Below, in pieces: positions 16,886-24,231 of a DNA stretch of 28,226 nt (positions within the stretch are counted from its first letter, which is position 1; each line of letters opens with the position of its first letter). The notes beneath the pieces are model-generated. The model saw only the letters and a program-made list of their open reading frames with translations. It was not told where the DNA came from and ran no database searches. The stretch covers positions 1 through 28,226 of the forward strand of contig CBFGWQ010000028.1 of the NCBI GenBank assembly GCA_965652575.1. The letters are read 5' to 3'. The translations under genes were made by a program, and so were the position numbers. This stretch comes from Arenibacter sp965652575 (lineage in GTDB: Bacteria; Bacteroidota; Bacteroidia; Flavobacteriales; Flavobacteriaceae).

Positions 16886-17710
16886 TTAATTTAAATTTCT
16901 TACAATATCCAATTTTTCCTTTACCAATTCCACAATTTCATCGGTAGCCACCGGAAACACTTTTCTAAGATCTATTTCCTCATTGGTCAACAATTTAACT
17001 TTTAGGGCACCCATAAAAATATTCTTGATCTCCGTAGCCAGGTTTATCTTACAAATTCCCCGGTCCACCGCCTTTCTTAAACTGCTTCCCGGAACACCGG
17101 ACCCCCCGTGCAAAACCAATGCTGCAGATGTGGCCGCGGCAATTTCCGACAACCGATCAAGTTGAAGTTCCGGCTCTCTGTCATAAAAACCATGTGCGGT
17201 ACCAATGGCAACCGCCAGGGCATTGACCCCCGTAGCCTCCACAAATTCCTTTGCTTCCAAAGGATGCGTAAAACCTCCCTTTTCCTTGTCCTGACCCAAT
17301 TTGGCAATATAACCAAGCTCTGCCTCTACATTGGCACCGTAGCTTTCCGCCAATTTCACCACCTTGGCCGTAATGGCAACATTTTCATTAAAAGGCTTTT
17401 CACTGGCATCGATCATTACCGAATCAAATCCCGCGTCCAAACATTGGGCCACAAGATCATAGGAATCCCCGTGATCCAAGTGTACCCACCCCTCCACACC
17501 ATGATAATTGAGCATGGATCTGGCCATTTGGTATGCCACGGGCAATCCCATATAGTCTATAGAACTTTTGGTCAATTGTAAAATAAGGGGCTGTTCCATA
17601 ACTTTCGCAGCCAATAAAACCCCCTTCAAGGTCTCGAAATTATAAAAATTTGTAGCCAAGACCGCCTGTCTCTTACTTCTTAACGTTATAAACTTATCCT
17701 GTAATTTCAT
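16886..17710 (-). CDS. Class II fructose/tagatose-bisphosphate aldolase
   Basis: This is a zinc-dependent aldolase splitting a ketose-1,6-bisphosphate into glycerone phosphate and glyceraldehyde 3-phosphate. HLDHG (residues 78-81) has catalytic Asp79 and zinc ligand His80. VEAELG (about 128-133), the phosphate-loop region AIGTAHG with His173, and LHGGSG with His201 complete the class II signature. At 274 residues it is close to the KbaY/GatY tagatose-bisphosphate aldolases (about 285). The context of an AgaS homologue and a PfkB kinase favours tagatose 1,6-bisphosphate over fructose 1,6-bisphosphate; this is inference. Its ATG overlaps the PfkB TGA in the sequence ATGA, so the two genes are translationally coupled. 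A candidate terminator follows. Confidence 0.88.
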   Translation of the reverse strand: MKLQDKFITLRSKRQAVLATNFYNFETLKGVLLAAKVMEQPLILQLTKSSIDYMGLPVAYQMARSMLNYHGVEGWVHLDHGDSYDLVAQCLDAGFDSVMIDASEKPFNENVAITAKVVKLAESYGANVEAELGYIAKLGQDKEKGGFTHPLEAKEFVEATGVNALAVAIGTAHGFYDREPELQLDRLSEIAAATSAALVLHGGSGVPGSSLRKAVDRGICKINLATEIKNIFMGALKVKLLTNEEIDLRKVFPVATDEIVELVKEKLDIVRNLN

Positions 17711-18663
17711 TCTATTGACCCATAATAATTAAACCTATCCTTCGCAATTTTCATTATTTCATCGAGATCTTTAAACGCTTCGGTCCCACCTGCTTTTGTT
17801 GTGGAAATGGCCCCGATCAAATTCCCGAACTCCTGGCAATCTTCGGGGGAAGCCCCCTTTATGAACCTGGAAATAAAACCTGCATTAAAACTATCTCCCG
17901 CACCTATGGTATCGACCACATCCTTATTCAAAAAAGGTTTTTGTTGAACCTCCTTGTCTTCATAATACATTACAGAGCCCCTACTCCCACATTTCACCAC
18001 TACATAACTGCACTTATTTTTAACACTTTCAATGGCTTGGTCAATACTCGAAAACCTCGTTAATTTTTTAAGTTCCACCTCATTGGGAATAAAAACATCC
18101 ACAAAAGGAAGCACTTGTTCCAAATTAAGGTCCCATATTTCGGATGGATCCCATTGTACGTCCAGCGAAGTGGTAACTCCCTCATTTTTTGCCATTTCAA
18201 ATAGTTCATGAAGGTTATTTTTAAATCCTGGCTGAAAAAAATAAGAGGAAAAGTGAAGATGCTTGGCCCGCCTTAACTGCTTTGGATCAATATCGTCCAA
18301 ACCCATATAGGACATGGCCCCTTGGTGTGTAATCATAGCCCTGTCCTCATCATAACTAAGTGCTACGGTGGCGCCGGACTTAAATTTATCATCTATGATT
18401 ATCATTGACGTATCCACGCCCGACCTGTTCAATTTATCAATTATAAATTGCCCGAAAACATCATTCCCGAGCTTTCCTATAAAGGCTACCTTTAAACCCA
18501 AAGAACTTAAATTACTGGCACAAATGGCAGATGAACTTCCCAAGGTCAGGGTCATGTCGTTCGACAAAATTTCCTTTCCGACCACAGGAAACCCCTGCAC
18601 CTGGTTAAAAATCAAATCTACATTGAGTTCCCCTACCACTATGACATCAAATTCCCTGGCCAT
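17707..18663 (-). CDS. PfkB-family carbohydrate kinase (candidate tagatose-6-phosphate kinase)
   Basis: This is an ATP-dependent ribokinase-fold sugar kinase in the cytosol. The PfkB C-terminal signature DTIGAGDSFNAGF (residues 251-263) contains the catalytic base Asp257 and the anion-hole GAGD. The N-terminal signature region LGSSSAICASNLSSLG is a variant of the usual GG-x-x-x-N. With AgaS upstream and a class II aldolase overlapping it by 4 nt, phosphorylation of tagatose 6-phosphate to the 1,6-bisphosphate is the most economical role. PfkB enzymes also phosphorylate fructose, 2-keto-3-deoxygluconate and nucleosides, so the substrate is not proved. The start is ATG at 18663, 86 nt after the AgaS stop. 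It is the only kinase in the window. Confidence 0.85.
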   Translation of the reverse strand: MAREFDVIVVGELNVDLIFNQVQGFPVVGKEILSNDMTLTLGSSSAICASNLSSLGLKVAFIGKLGNDVFGQFIIDKLNRSGVDTSMIIIDDKFKSGATVALSYDEDRAMITHQGAMSYMGLDDIDPKQLRRAKHLHFSSYFFQPGFKNNLHELFEMAKNEGVTTSLDVQWDPSEIWDLNLEQVLPFVDVFIPNEVELKKLTRFSSIDQAIESVKNKCSYVVVKCGSRGSVMYYEDKEVQQKPFLNKDVVDTIGAGDSFNAGFISRFIKGASPEDCQEFGNLIGAISTTKAGGTEAFKDLDEIMKIAKDRFNYYGSIE

Positions 18664-18749
18664 TGACTAAATTTTCAGCGCTATTAAATATTTTCTAATA
18701 CCAATTCTAAATTATCACAATTTCTGTGACTACATAAGTATTATTGATT

Positions 18750-19910
18750 TTATGCCTTTTTTTTATTCTTATAAATTTTAACTCCCTGAACCACTCTGTT
18801 GATAGCATTGTTTACCGATGGGGAATCTGGCGAAAGACCCAGATCCAGTGATTTGAACAGCCCCAAAAGTTGACTTGGAAGCACTGCGCACACTGCAAAG
18901 TATTCCTCTGGAATATTATTGGATTCGGCCACTTCAATAAACAGGTCCATAGAAATACTTTCTTTATTTTTTATAAGCTCACCGATTCCGATTTCGTACA
19001 ACTTTTCTTTTTGCTGATTTATGGACCTCACCAGATCGTACTCATATTTATTTACAAAATCATCATTGGAAAAAAGGTACACTACCAAAGTAGATTCATT
19101 GATTACTGCTTTGGGGCCATGTCTCAGTCCAAGGAAGGAATCATATTTACAAACCACCTGACCATCTGTCAATTCCTGAACTTTTAAATGGGACTCCCTT
19201 GCTATTCCTTTTAGGGCGCCCGACCCAAGAAAAAATACCCTGTCAAATTCCAAAGCGGCCACAACCTTGACCATTTCCGAATATTTGTCAAGAATGGTTT
19301 TCCCATACCGCACTAAATGATCCACATATTTTTTGTTCCTTTCCAACTTTTTGATATCGGACACCAGAATCCCGGCCAATAGCATAGTGGTAAAGGATGC
19401 TGTCATAGCCAGCCCCTTATCATTTGCCCCAGCAGGCATTAACAGCACAAAAGAATTATCCGGATCGGCCAAATTGGCAAGCTTGCCGGTAGCATTACAT
19501 GTGATTATCAAATGAAAGATCGTAGTGCAATATTCGGAAGCCAGATCTACCATCGCAACACTTTCCGGGCTATCCCCTGAACGCGCAAAGGACACCATCA
19601 ATACCGGTTGTTCGGCATCCATAATATAATCGGCGGGGTGCGAAATAAAATCGGTCGATGCTATCACCTCCGTAGGCCTTCCAAATTTTTTCTGAAACTT
19701 TTTATGCAGCACTTCCCCAATAAAAGCAGAGGTACCGGCACCCGTCAAGATAACCCTCAGATTATCATAGACCAACACTTTATTTAGAAAACTGGATAAT
19801 TCCTGTTTTGAAGCAACAACATCTTCATAGGTCTTTTGCCACAAAGAAGGCTGACCCATTATTTCGGCAGCCGTATAATTTGAACTTGTCGCATTTTTAT
19901 TTTCAATCAT
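18750..19910 (-). CDS. agaS: AgaS-like SIS-domain protein (galactosamine-6-phosphate deaminase/isomerase)
   Basis: This is a cytosolic double-SIS protein. It matches E. coli AgaS along its length (remembered sequence, not aligned by tool): ILTGAGTSAFIG in the first SIS domain, SFARSGDSPESVA, the ITCN stretch, AMTASFTTM, then FLGSGALKG-ARES and LRHGPKA in the second. The NRVVQGVKI ending also matches. AgaS converts galactosamine 6-phosphate to tagatose 6-phosphate plus ammonia. The frame is open to a TTG at 19946, but the ATG at 19910 gives 386 residues, like AgaS (about 385). A promoter-like TACATTTG at 19951-19944 would sit over the TTG start, which also favours the ATG. It is the first gene of the leftward transcript. 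Confidence 0.85.
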   Translation of the reverse strand: MIENKNATSSNYTAAEIMGQPSLWQKTYEDVVASKQELSSFLNKVLVYDNLRVILTGAGTSAFIGEVLHKKFQKKFGRPTEVIASTDFISHPADYIMDAEQPVLMVSFARSGDSPESVAMVDLASEYCTTIFHLIITCNATGKLANLADPDNSFVLLMPAGANDKGLAMTASFTTMLLAGILVSDIKKLERNKKYVDHLVRYGKTILDKYSEMVKVVAALEFDRVFFLGSGALKGIARESHLKVQELTDGQVVCKYDSFLGLRHGPKAVINESTLVVYLFSNDDFVNKYEYDLVRSINQQKEKLYEIGIGELIKNKESISMDLFIEVAESNNIPEEYFAVCAVLPSQLLGLFKSLDLGLSPDSPSVNNAINRVVQGVKIYKNKKKA

Positions 19911-19943
19911 ACTTTCAATATCAAAATTAATCTTAAAAGAAAT

Positions 19944-19973
19944 CAAATGTAATTAAACTTTTAAGTAAACGAA
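19944..19973 (-). promoter_or_regulatory. Candidate Bacteroidetes promoter for agaS
   Basis: On the leftward strand, TACATTTG (19951-19944) fits the Bacteroidetes -7 consensus TAnnTTTG. TTTC at 19973-19970, 18 nt upstream, is a one-mismatch -33 box. Transcription would begin about 30 nt before the preferred agaS ATG. Confidence 0.4.
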
Positions 19974-20026
19974 AGTATTTTTTATAATATTATTTATTAT
20001 TCCTTATTATTTAATTATTATTTCGA

Positions 20027-20034
20027 TATATTTG
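20027..20034 (+). promoter_or_regulatory. Candidate -7 box for the Nramp-like gene
   Basis: TATATTTG fits TAnnTTTG on the rightward strand in the divergent AT-rich intergenic region. No convincing TTTG was found 18-21 nt upstream. It would leave a leader of about 155 nt before the Nramp-like ATG. Confidence 0.3.
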
Positions 20035-20196
20035 TTTAACATAAATTGGGCGTTCACATACCTTTTTATTAAACTTTAAAGAAAGAACGAAATTGGTTTA
20101 TCTATAACCAAAAAACTACAGGCCAATTTAAATTTCGCATTCCAAGGCGATTATAACCTGTACTTAAATCTTGACCATGATAAAAAATAACACCTA

Positions 20197-21429
20197 ATGA
20201 GATTAATAAAAGAGAGTAAGTCCAAAAGACCTGTTAAGCCCAAATCCTTTTTTAAGAAGCTTGGCCCCGGTATTATTACGGCAGCTTTGGTTTTTGGGCC
20301 TGGCAGTTTAACCATCAATACCAAATTGGGTGCCAGCTATGGCTATAGCTTAATTTGGGTTGTGGTCCTATCCATTATCCTTATGACCGCCTTTACTAAA
20401 ATGTCCACCAGAATAGGCCTTTATAGTAGCGTATCCTTAATGACGCGTATTAAAACAGAAATTGGCAGGACCATTGCATTTCTGGTGGGCTTGGGCATTT
20501 TTTTAACTACGGCATCGTTTCAGGCGGGCAATACCGTTGGGGCAAGCCTGGCGTTTTCCGAATTGTTTTCAACCCCATTGGCCGTTTGGATTCTTTTGTT
20601 CACCTTATTGGCCATATCTTTATTATATTTTAAATCCTTCTACAAAATCCTTGAGAAGCTAATGATAGGATTGGTCATTCTAATGTTAAGCTCTTTTTTT
20701 CTTACTATAATAATGGTAGCGCCCAATATTGAACAGATAATCCTAGGGTTTATCCCATCCGTACCAAGAGGGTCCGAATATTTAATAATAACCCTAACAG
20801 CCTCCAGTTTTTCAATAGTAGGTGCATTTTACCAATCCTACCTTGTTCAGGAAAAAGGTTCCGGCTTGGAGGACAAACAGGATTGTATACGGGAGAGCAG
20901 GACGGGAATCATCATTCTGGGGTTACTTTCTTCATTGGTTATGGTTTGTGCCGCTTCTGTTTTAAAAAGCAATAATATAGATGTCCGTAGTGCTTCCGAT
21001 CTGGGATTGGCATTGGAACCCCTATTCGGCCCCTTTACCTCCTATGTTTTCATGATCGGCTTTTTTGCCGCTTCTTTCTCCTCTATGATAGGCAATGCCA
21101 CCATTGGCGGCGTTATTCTGGCCGATACCCTATTCGGGGAGAGCAGTCTTCAAAAAGTCAGGGTACGGTCCATGATCGTACTAATAATACTGATAGGTGC
21201 GGTCATTGCCTTCATTTTTGGTGCACTTCCCTTGGAACTTATCATATTTGCCCAAGGAATAACCATTATGATAGTACCAATGACCGCTGTAATTCTCTTG
21301 ATGTTCGCAAACAGGAATAGAATATCCAATGAACTTAAAAATGACAATTACACCAATACCATAGGCGTAATTGGCATCACAGTGCTCTTAATAATGTCCG
21401 TGTATAGTGTTTATTATTTATTTTTTTAA
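20197..21429 (+). CDS. Nramp-fold membrane transporter lacking the canonical metal-binding motifs
   Basis: This is a polytopic inner-membrane protein of about 11 segments that follows the Nramp (SLC11) fold. KLGPGIITAALVFGPGSL (residues 21-38) and YGYSLIWVVVLS line up with the start of metal transporters. However, the metal-binding DPGN of segment 1 reads GPGS (34-37). In segment 6, where MPHN is expected before YL-x-S-x-LVQ, the sequence is SFSIVGAFYQSYLVQ (204-218), with no Met or His. Manganese/iron transport by the standard site is therefore unlikely, and another solute such as a sugar acid or amino sugar is possible. The start ATG is clear. It heads the rightward transcript, 95 nt ahead of the Gfo/Idh/MocA gene, and is divergent from agaS. 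Confidence 0.8.
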   Translation: MRLIKESKSKRPVKPKSFFKKLGPGIITAALVFGPGSLTINTKLGASYGYSLIWVVVLSIILMTAFTKMSTRIGLYSSVSLMTRIKTEIGRTIAFLVGLGIFLTTASFQAGNTVGASLAFSELFSTPLAVWILLFTLLAISLLYFKSFYKILEKLMIGLVILMLSSFFLTIIMVAPNIEQIILGFIPSVPRGSEYLIITLTASSFSIVGAFYQSYLVQEKGSGLEDKQDCIRESRTGIIILGLLSSLVMVCAASVLKSNNIDVRSASDLGLALEPLFGPFTSYVFMIGFFAASFSSMIGNATIGGVILADTLFGESSLQKVRVRSMIVLIILIGAVIAFIFGALPLELIIFAQGITIMIVPMTAVILLMFANRNRISNELKNDNYTNTIGVIGITVLLIMSVYSVYYLFF

Positions 21430-21524
21430 TGAACTCGTTTAAAATTTACATTGGGCAAGGGATAGGCATTCGGCATAAAAATTAGATTAAGTTTAAAGAA
21501 CCATTAATTATAAAACATTGAATT

Positions 21525-22838
21525 ATGATTAAAAAGGAGACCCCGAACAGCAGAAGGGATTTTGTCAAGACCAGTGTACTGGCCAGTGGTGCAATATTCA
21601 GCGGATTACCTATCAAAGCAATGGCCAATAGTAGGAGCAATGCAATAAATGAACTAAAAATAGGACTTGTAGGCTGCGGTGGCCGGGGAACCGGCGCGGC
21701 CCATGAAGCCCTAAGTACTTCTACCGCCGTAAAGTTGGTTGCATTGGGCGAAGTTTTTGACGACAGACTCAAAGGAGCCTACCAAAGTTTAATAAACGCC
21801 TTTCCCGATCAGATAGATATCCCTGATACCCGAAAATTTGTAGGGTTCGATGCCTACCTAAAAGTAATTGAACATTGCGATATTGTAATCTTGGCAACCC
21901 CTCCACCGTTCCGTCCAATCCATTTCGAAGCAGCCATTAATGCCGGCAAACATGCCTTTGTGGAAAAACCATTGTTTGTTGACATTCCCGGATATCTCAA
22001 AATAATGGAAACCAATGAACTCGCAAAACAAAAGCGTTTAAGCGTTGGTGTTGGGCTCCAGCTACGGTTTGAGGGCGGTTATCGGGAAATGAAGGATAAA
22101 ATTGCAGAGGGGGCCATTGGGGACATTACTTCATTGGACGTTTATTATAATGTGGGTGCCCCCGTCATATTTCCAAGACAACCGGAGCAGACGGAAATGA
22201 ATTACCAAATGAGAAATTGGAGGTACTTCACCTGGTTATGGGGAGGTCAGTTGGCCGGGCAGGCCATCCATCAAATAGATATAATGAATTGGATAATGAA
22301 CGATTATCCATACACTGTAAATGGTTTAGGTGGCAGACAGGCATATTCGGGACCAAATCAAGGAAATACCTATGACCATCATTATGCGGAATACGAATAT
22401 CCCAACAAGGTGAGACTTCACGTTCAATGTAGAAATATTGATAATAACTGGAACAAAAGTGGTTTTCACATTCAGGGAAGCAAAGGATATGCCGATGACA
22501 AATCCCAAATATTCAATTCCGCCGGCGAACTAATTTGGCGCTACCGCAATAAAGAGGAAGTTTTTGGTTCCTCACAAAAGTGTCAATCCCATTTCATAAA
22601 CTCCATTTTGGAAAATAAACCCATAAATCAATTGGAATATGGTGCAAAATCCACCCTGACCACCATAATGGGAAGAATGGCCATCCACTCGGGCCAAAGG
22701 TTAAATTTGGATCAAGTCCTGGCTTCCAAAAGAACGATTTTGCCCAAAGAGTTTACATGGGATGCCACAATGCCCGATATACCGGGGAAAGATGGTAACT
22801 ACGAAATCCCGATCCCTGGCAAAACAGAAGTTTTATAA
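21525..22838 (+). CDS. Exported Gfo/Idh/MocA-family oxidoreductase
   Basis: This is an NAD(P)-dependent sugar oxidoreductase-fold protein. A twin-arginine-type N-terminus (SRRDFVKTS, residues 9-17, then a hydrophobic stretch) predicts export. The Rossmann motif is GLVGCGGRG (47-55) and the family signature is FVEKPLFVD (145-153), with EKP at 147-149. The catalytic-type segment is GQAIHQIDIMNW (245-256) with His249. The 437-residue length is typical for the exported subgroup. GH109 alpha-N-acetylgalactosaminidase belongs to the same fold, but I do not see enough of its pattern to claim that activity. It lies between the Nramp-like transporter and a PLP enzyme with short gaps (95 and 83 nt), so the three are probably co-transcribed and act on one compound. 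Confidence 0.82.
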   Translation: MIKKETPNSRRDFVKTSVLASGAIFSGLPIKAMANSRSNAINELKIGLVGCGGRGTGAAHEALSTSTAVKLVALGEVFDDRLKGAYQSLINAFPDQIDIPDTRKFVGFDAYLKVIEHCDIVILATPPPFRPIHFEAAINAGKHAFVEKPLFVDIPGYLKIMETNELAKQKRLSVGVGLQLRFEGGYREMKDKIAEGAIGDITSLDVYYNVGAPVIFPRQPEQTEMNYQMRNWRYFTWLWGGQLAGQAIHQIDIMNWIMNDYPYTVNGLGGRQAYSGPNQGNTYDHHYAEYEYPNKVRLHVQCRNIDNNWNKSGFHIQGSKGYADDKSQIFNSAGELIWRYRNKEEVFGSSQKCQSHFINSILENKPINQLEYGAKSTLTTIMGRMAIHSGQRLNLDQVLASKRTILPKEFTWDATMPDIPGKDGNYEIPIPGKTEVL

Positions 22839-22921
22839 ATGACCGCTGCTTTCCATACAGGATAAAATTTAACCATTTCCCAAAGGAAATAGACCAAGTC
22901 CAAATTCATCAAAACAACAAT

Positions 22922-23899
22922 ATGCTCGACAATAAATTTAATTTAGGTTTTTTTCCAACCCCATTGCATAAATTAAAAAAATTATCCGGTAAATACCCCA
23001 AGTATAACATCTTCATTAAAAGGGATGACCATACCGGTCTGGCTTCTGGCGGCAATAAGACCAGAAAACTGGAATATTTGATCAAACAGGCGCTCGATGA
23101 AAATTGTGATACCATTATTACTGCCGGGGCACAACAATCGAACCATTGTAGACAAACGGCCGCCGCTTGTTCAATTGCCAATTTGGAATGTCATTTACTA
23201 TTGGGCGGTGAAAAACCGGAAGTTTATGAAGGTAACCTGTTACTTTCTTCCATCCTGGGCGCAAATGTACATTTCACCGGTAAAAATAGAAAGGGAGAGG
23301 ATATAGAACCCTTAAAAAGCACACTAAGCAAGCAAGGGAAGAGGTGTTATATAATTCCTTATGGAGGTTCGGATAGCATTGGTGCTTTGGGATTCGTTAA
23401 TGCCGTAAAGGAGTTTAAGGAGCAATTAACCGCACAAGAATTGAATATTGATTACATATTCTTTGCTTCAAGTTCCGGAGGAATGCAGGCAGGATTGACC
23501 CTTGGTAAAGAAATCCATAAATTAAATTCAGAGTTGGTTCCGATCAGTATAGATAAAGATGAAACAAAGGGTGTATCACTGGAAGAAGTTGTTTTGAATA
23601 TCATAAATGATGGATTTAAAAAATTAAACATCGATAAAAAAATTGAAATTTCAGAAATCGGTTTAAATAGGGATTACGACAAGTACGGTTATGGCGTGGT
23701 CACTAAAAATGAAAGAAACGCCATTTTTGAATTGGCAAGGAACGAAGGAGTTTTATTGGACCCTGTCTATACCGGAAGGGCCTTTTACGGAATGTTGGAT
23801 TTCCTGAATAAGGAAAAACTACCTCCTAATTCCAATGTCCTGTTTTGGCATACAGGTGGGTTGCCTGCCATGTTCACCTCTGCAAACCAACTTAAATAA
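22922..23899 (+). CDS. PLP-dependent D-cysteine desulfhydrase / ACC deaminase-family enzyme
   Basis: This is a cytosolic pyridoxal-phosphate enzyme of the fold-type II group holding D-cysteine desulfhydrase, ACC deaminase and cysteate sulfo-lyase. IKRDDHTGLASGGNKTRKLEY (about 32-52) contains the PLP-binding Lys46. AGAQQSNHCRQTAA (68-81), YGGSDSIGALGFVNA and DPVYTGRAF-GM near the C-terminus are all typical. The TGLA-GGNKTRKLE form is shared by cysteate sulfo-lyases and several thermophile homologues (from memory), so naming it D-cysteine desulfhydrase would over-specify. Beta-elimination or deamination of an amino acid or amino sugar acid are both possible. ATG at 22922 opens the frame, 83 nt after the oxidoreductase. 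Its length of 325 residues is normal. Confidence 0.8.
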   Translation: MLDNKFNLGFFPTPLHKLKKLSGKYPKYNIFIKRDDHTGLASGGNKTRKLEYLIKQALDENCDTIITAGAQQSNHCRQTAAACSIANLECHLLLGGEKPEVYEGNLLLSSILGANVHFTGKNRKGEDIEPLKSTLSKQGKRCYIIPYGGSDSIGALGFVNAVKEFKEQLTAQELNIDYIFFASSSGGMQAGLTLGKEIHKLNSELVPISIDKDETKGVSLEEVVLNIINDGFKKLNIDKKIEISEIGLNRDYDKYGYGVVTKNERNAIFELARNEGVLLDPVYTGRAFYGMLDFLNKEKLPPNSNVLFWHTGGLPAMFTSANQLK

Positions 23900-24231
23900 C
23901 TTCTATTGGCCATCAATGAAAACAGCAGTTTGCCCCACCCGGAACTGCCCAAAAGGCACGGACGGACGCGACCCAAAGTTGGGAGGATCTTTAGGGTTAG
24001 ACTTAGGAGTGGTGATTTTTGAAATTTGAACCGTTAAAAACACCTCTATTCCATTTTTTCGTACGGCCAATGGGTGTCCCTTAGCTACGAATAAGACTTT
24101 AAAATTTCCGAACGGCAGCAGGATCTTTTAATATTTTTAAACTTTTTAACCATATTCAAAAAAAACTTAACTTAGGGTTAATATGCTTTTACTTCCTAAA
24201 AAATATTTTAGCCATTATAAACAGCGTCTCT
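23900..24231. other. Intergenic region with a gene remnant
   Basis: These 332 nt between the PLP enzyme and the metallophosphoesterase have no intact gene. Their middle part holds a decayed fragment of the FAD oxidoreductase (24046-24128). The first ~140 nt are unusually GC-rich around 23935-23990 and were not recognised. The last ~100 nt are AT-rich and presumably carry the metallophosphoesterase promoter, though no TAnnTTTG box was found. Confidence 0.6.
24046..24128 (-). pseudogene. 3'-end remnant of an FAD-oxidoreductase gene
   Basis: This 83-nt stretch is nearly identical to the last 87 nt of the FAD oxidoreductase gene at 26314-26400. Read leftward it gives KDPAAVRKF, then a CAA-to-TAA stop, then SLIRS and a second stop. 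A 4-nt deletion follows, after which the true ending DTHWPYEKME and TAG is restored. The nonsense change and frameshift show it is dead. The rest of the gene copy is gone. Together with the intact gene it forms direct repeats flanking the metallophosphoesterase gene. Confidence 0.85.

Noticed and set aside
16886..18663. PfkB plus aldolase as a sulfoquinovose (sulfo-EMP) pathway
   Set aside because: The aldolase is zinc class II, not the class I type expected there, and AgaS fits a galactosamine pathway better.
21525..22838. Gfo/Idh/MocA protein as a GH109 alpha-N-acetylgalactosaminidase
   Set aside because: The fold is shared, and GH109 would suit the locus, but the diagnostic GH109 segments were not recognised by eye; kept as a generic oxidoreductase.
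23835..24029. 64-codon rightward frame running out of the PLP enzyme gene
   Set aside because: It starts inside the real gene in another frame and continues into non-coding DNA without similarity to a known protein.
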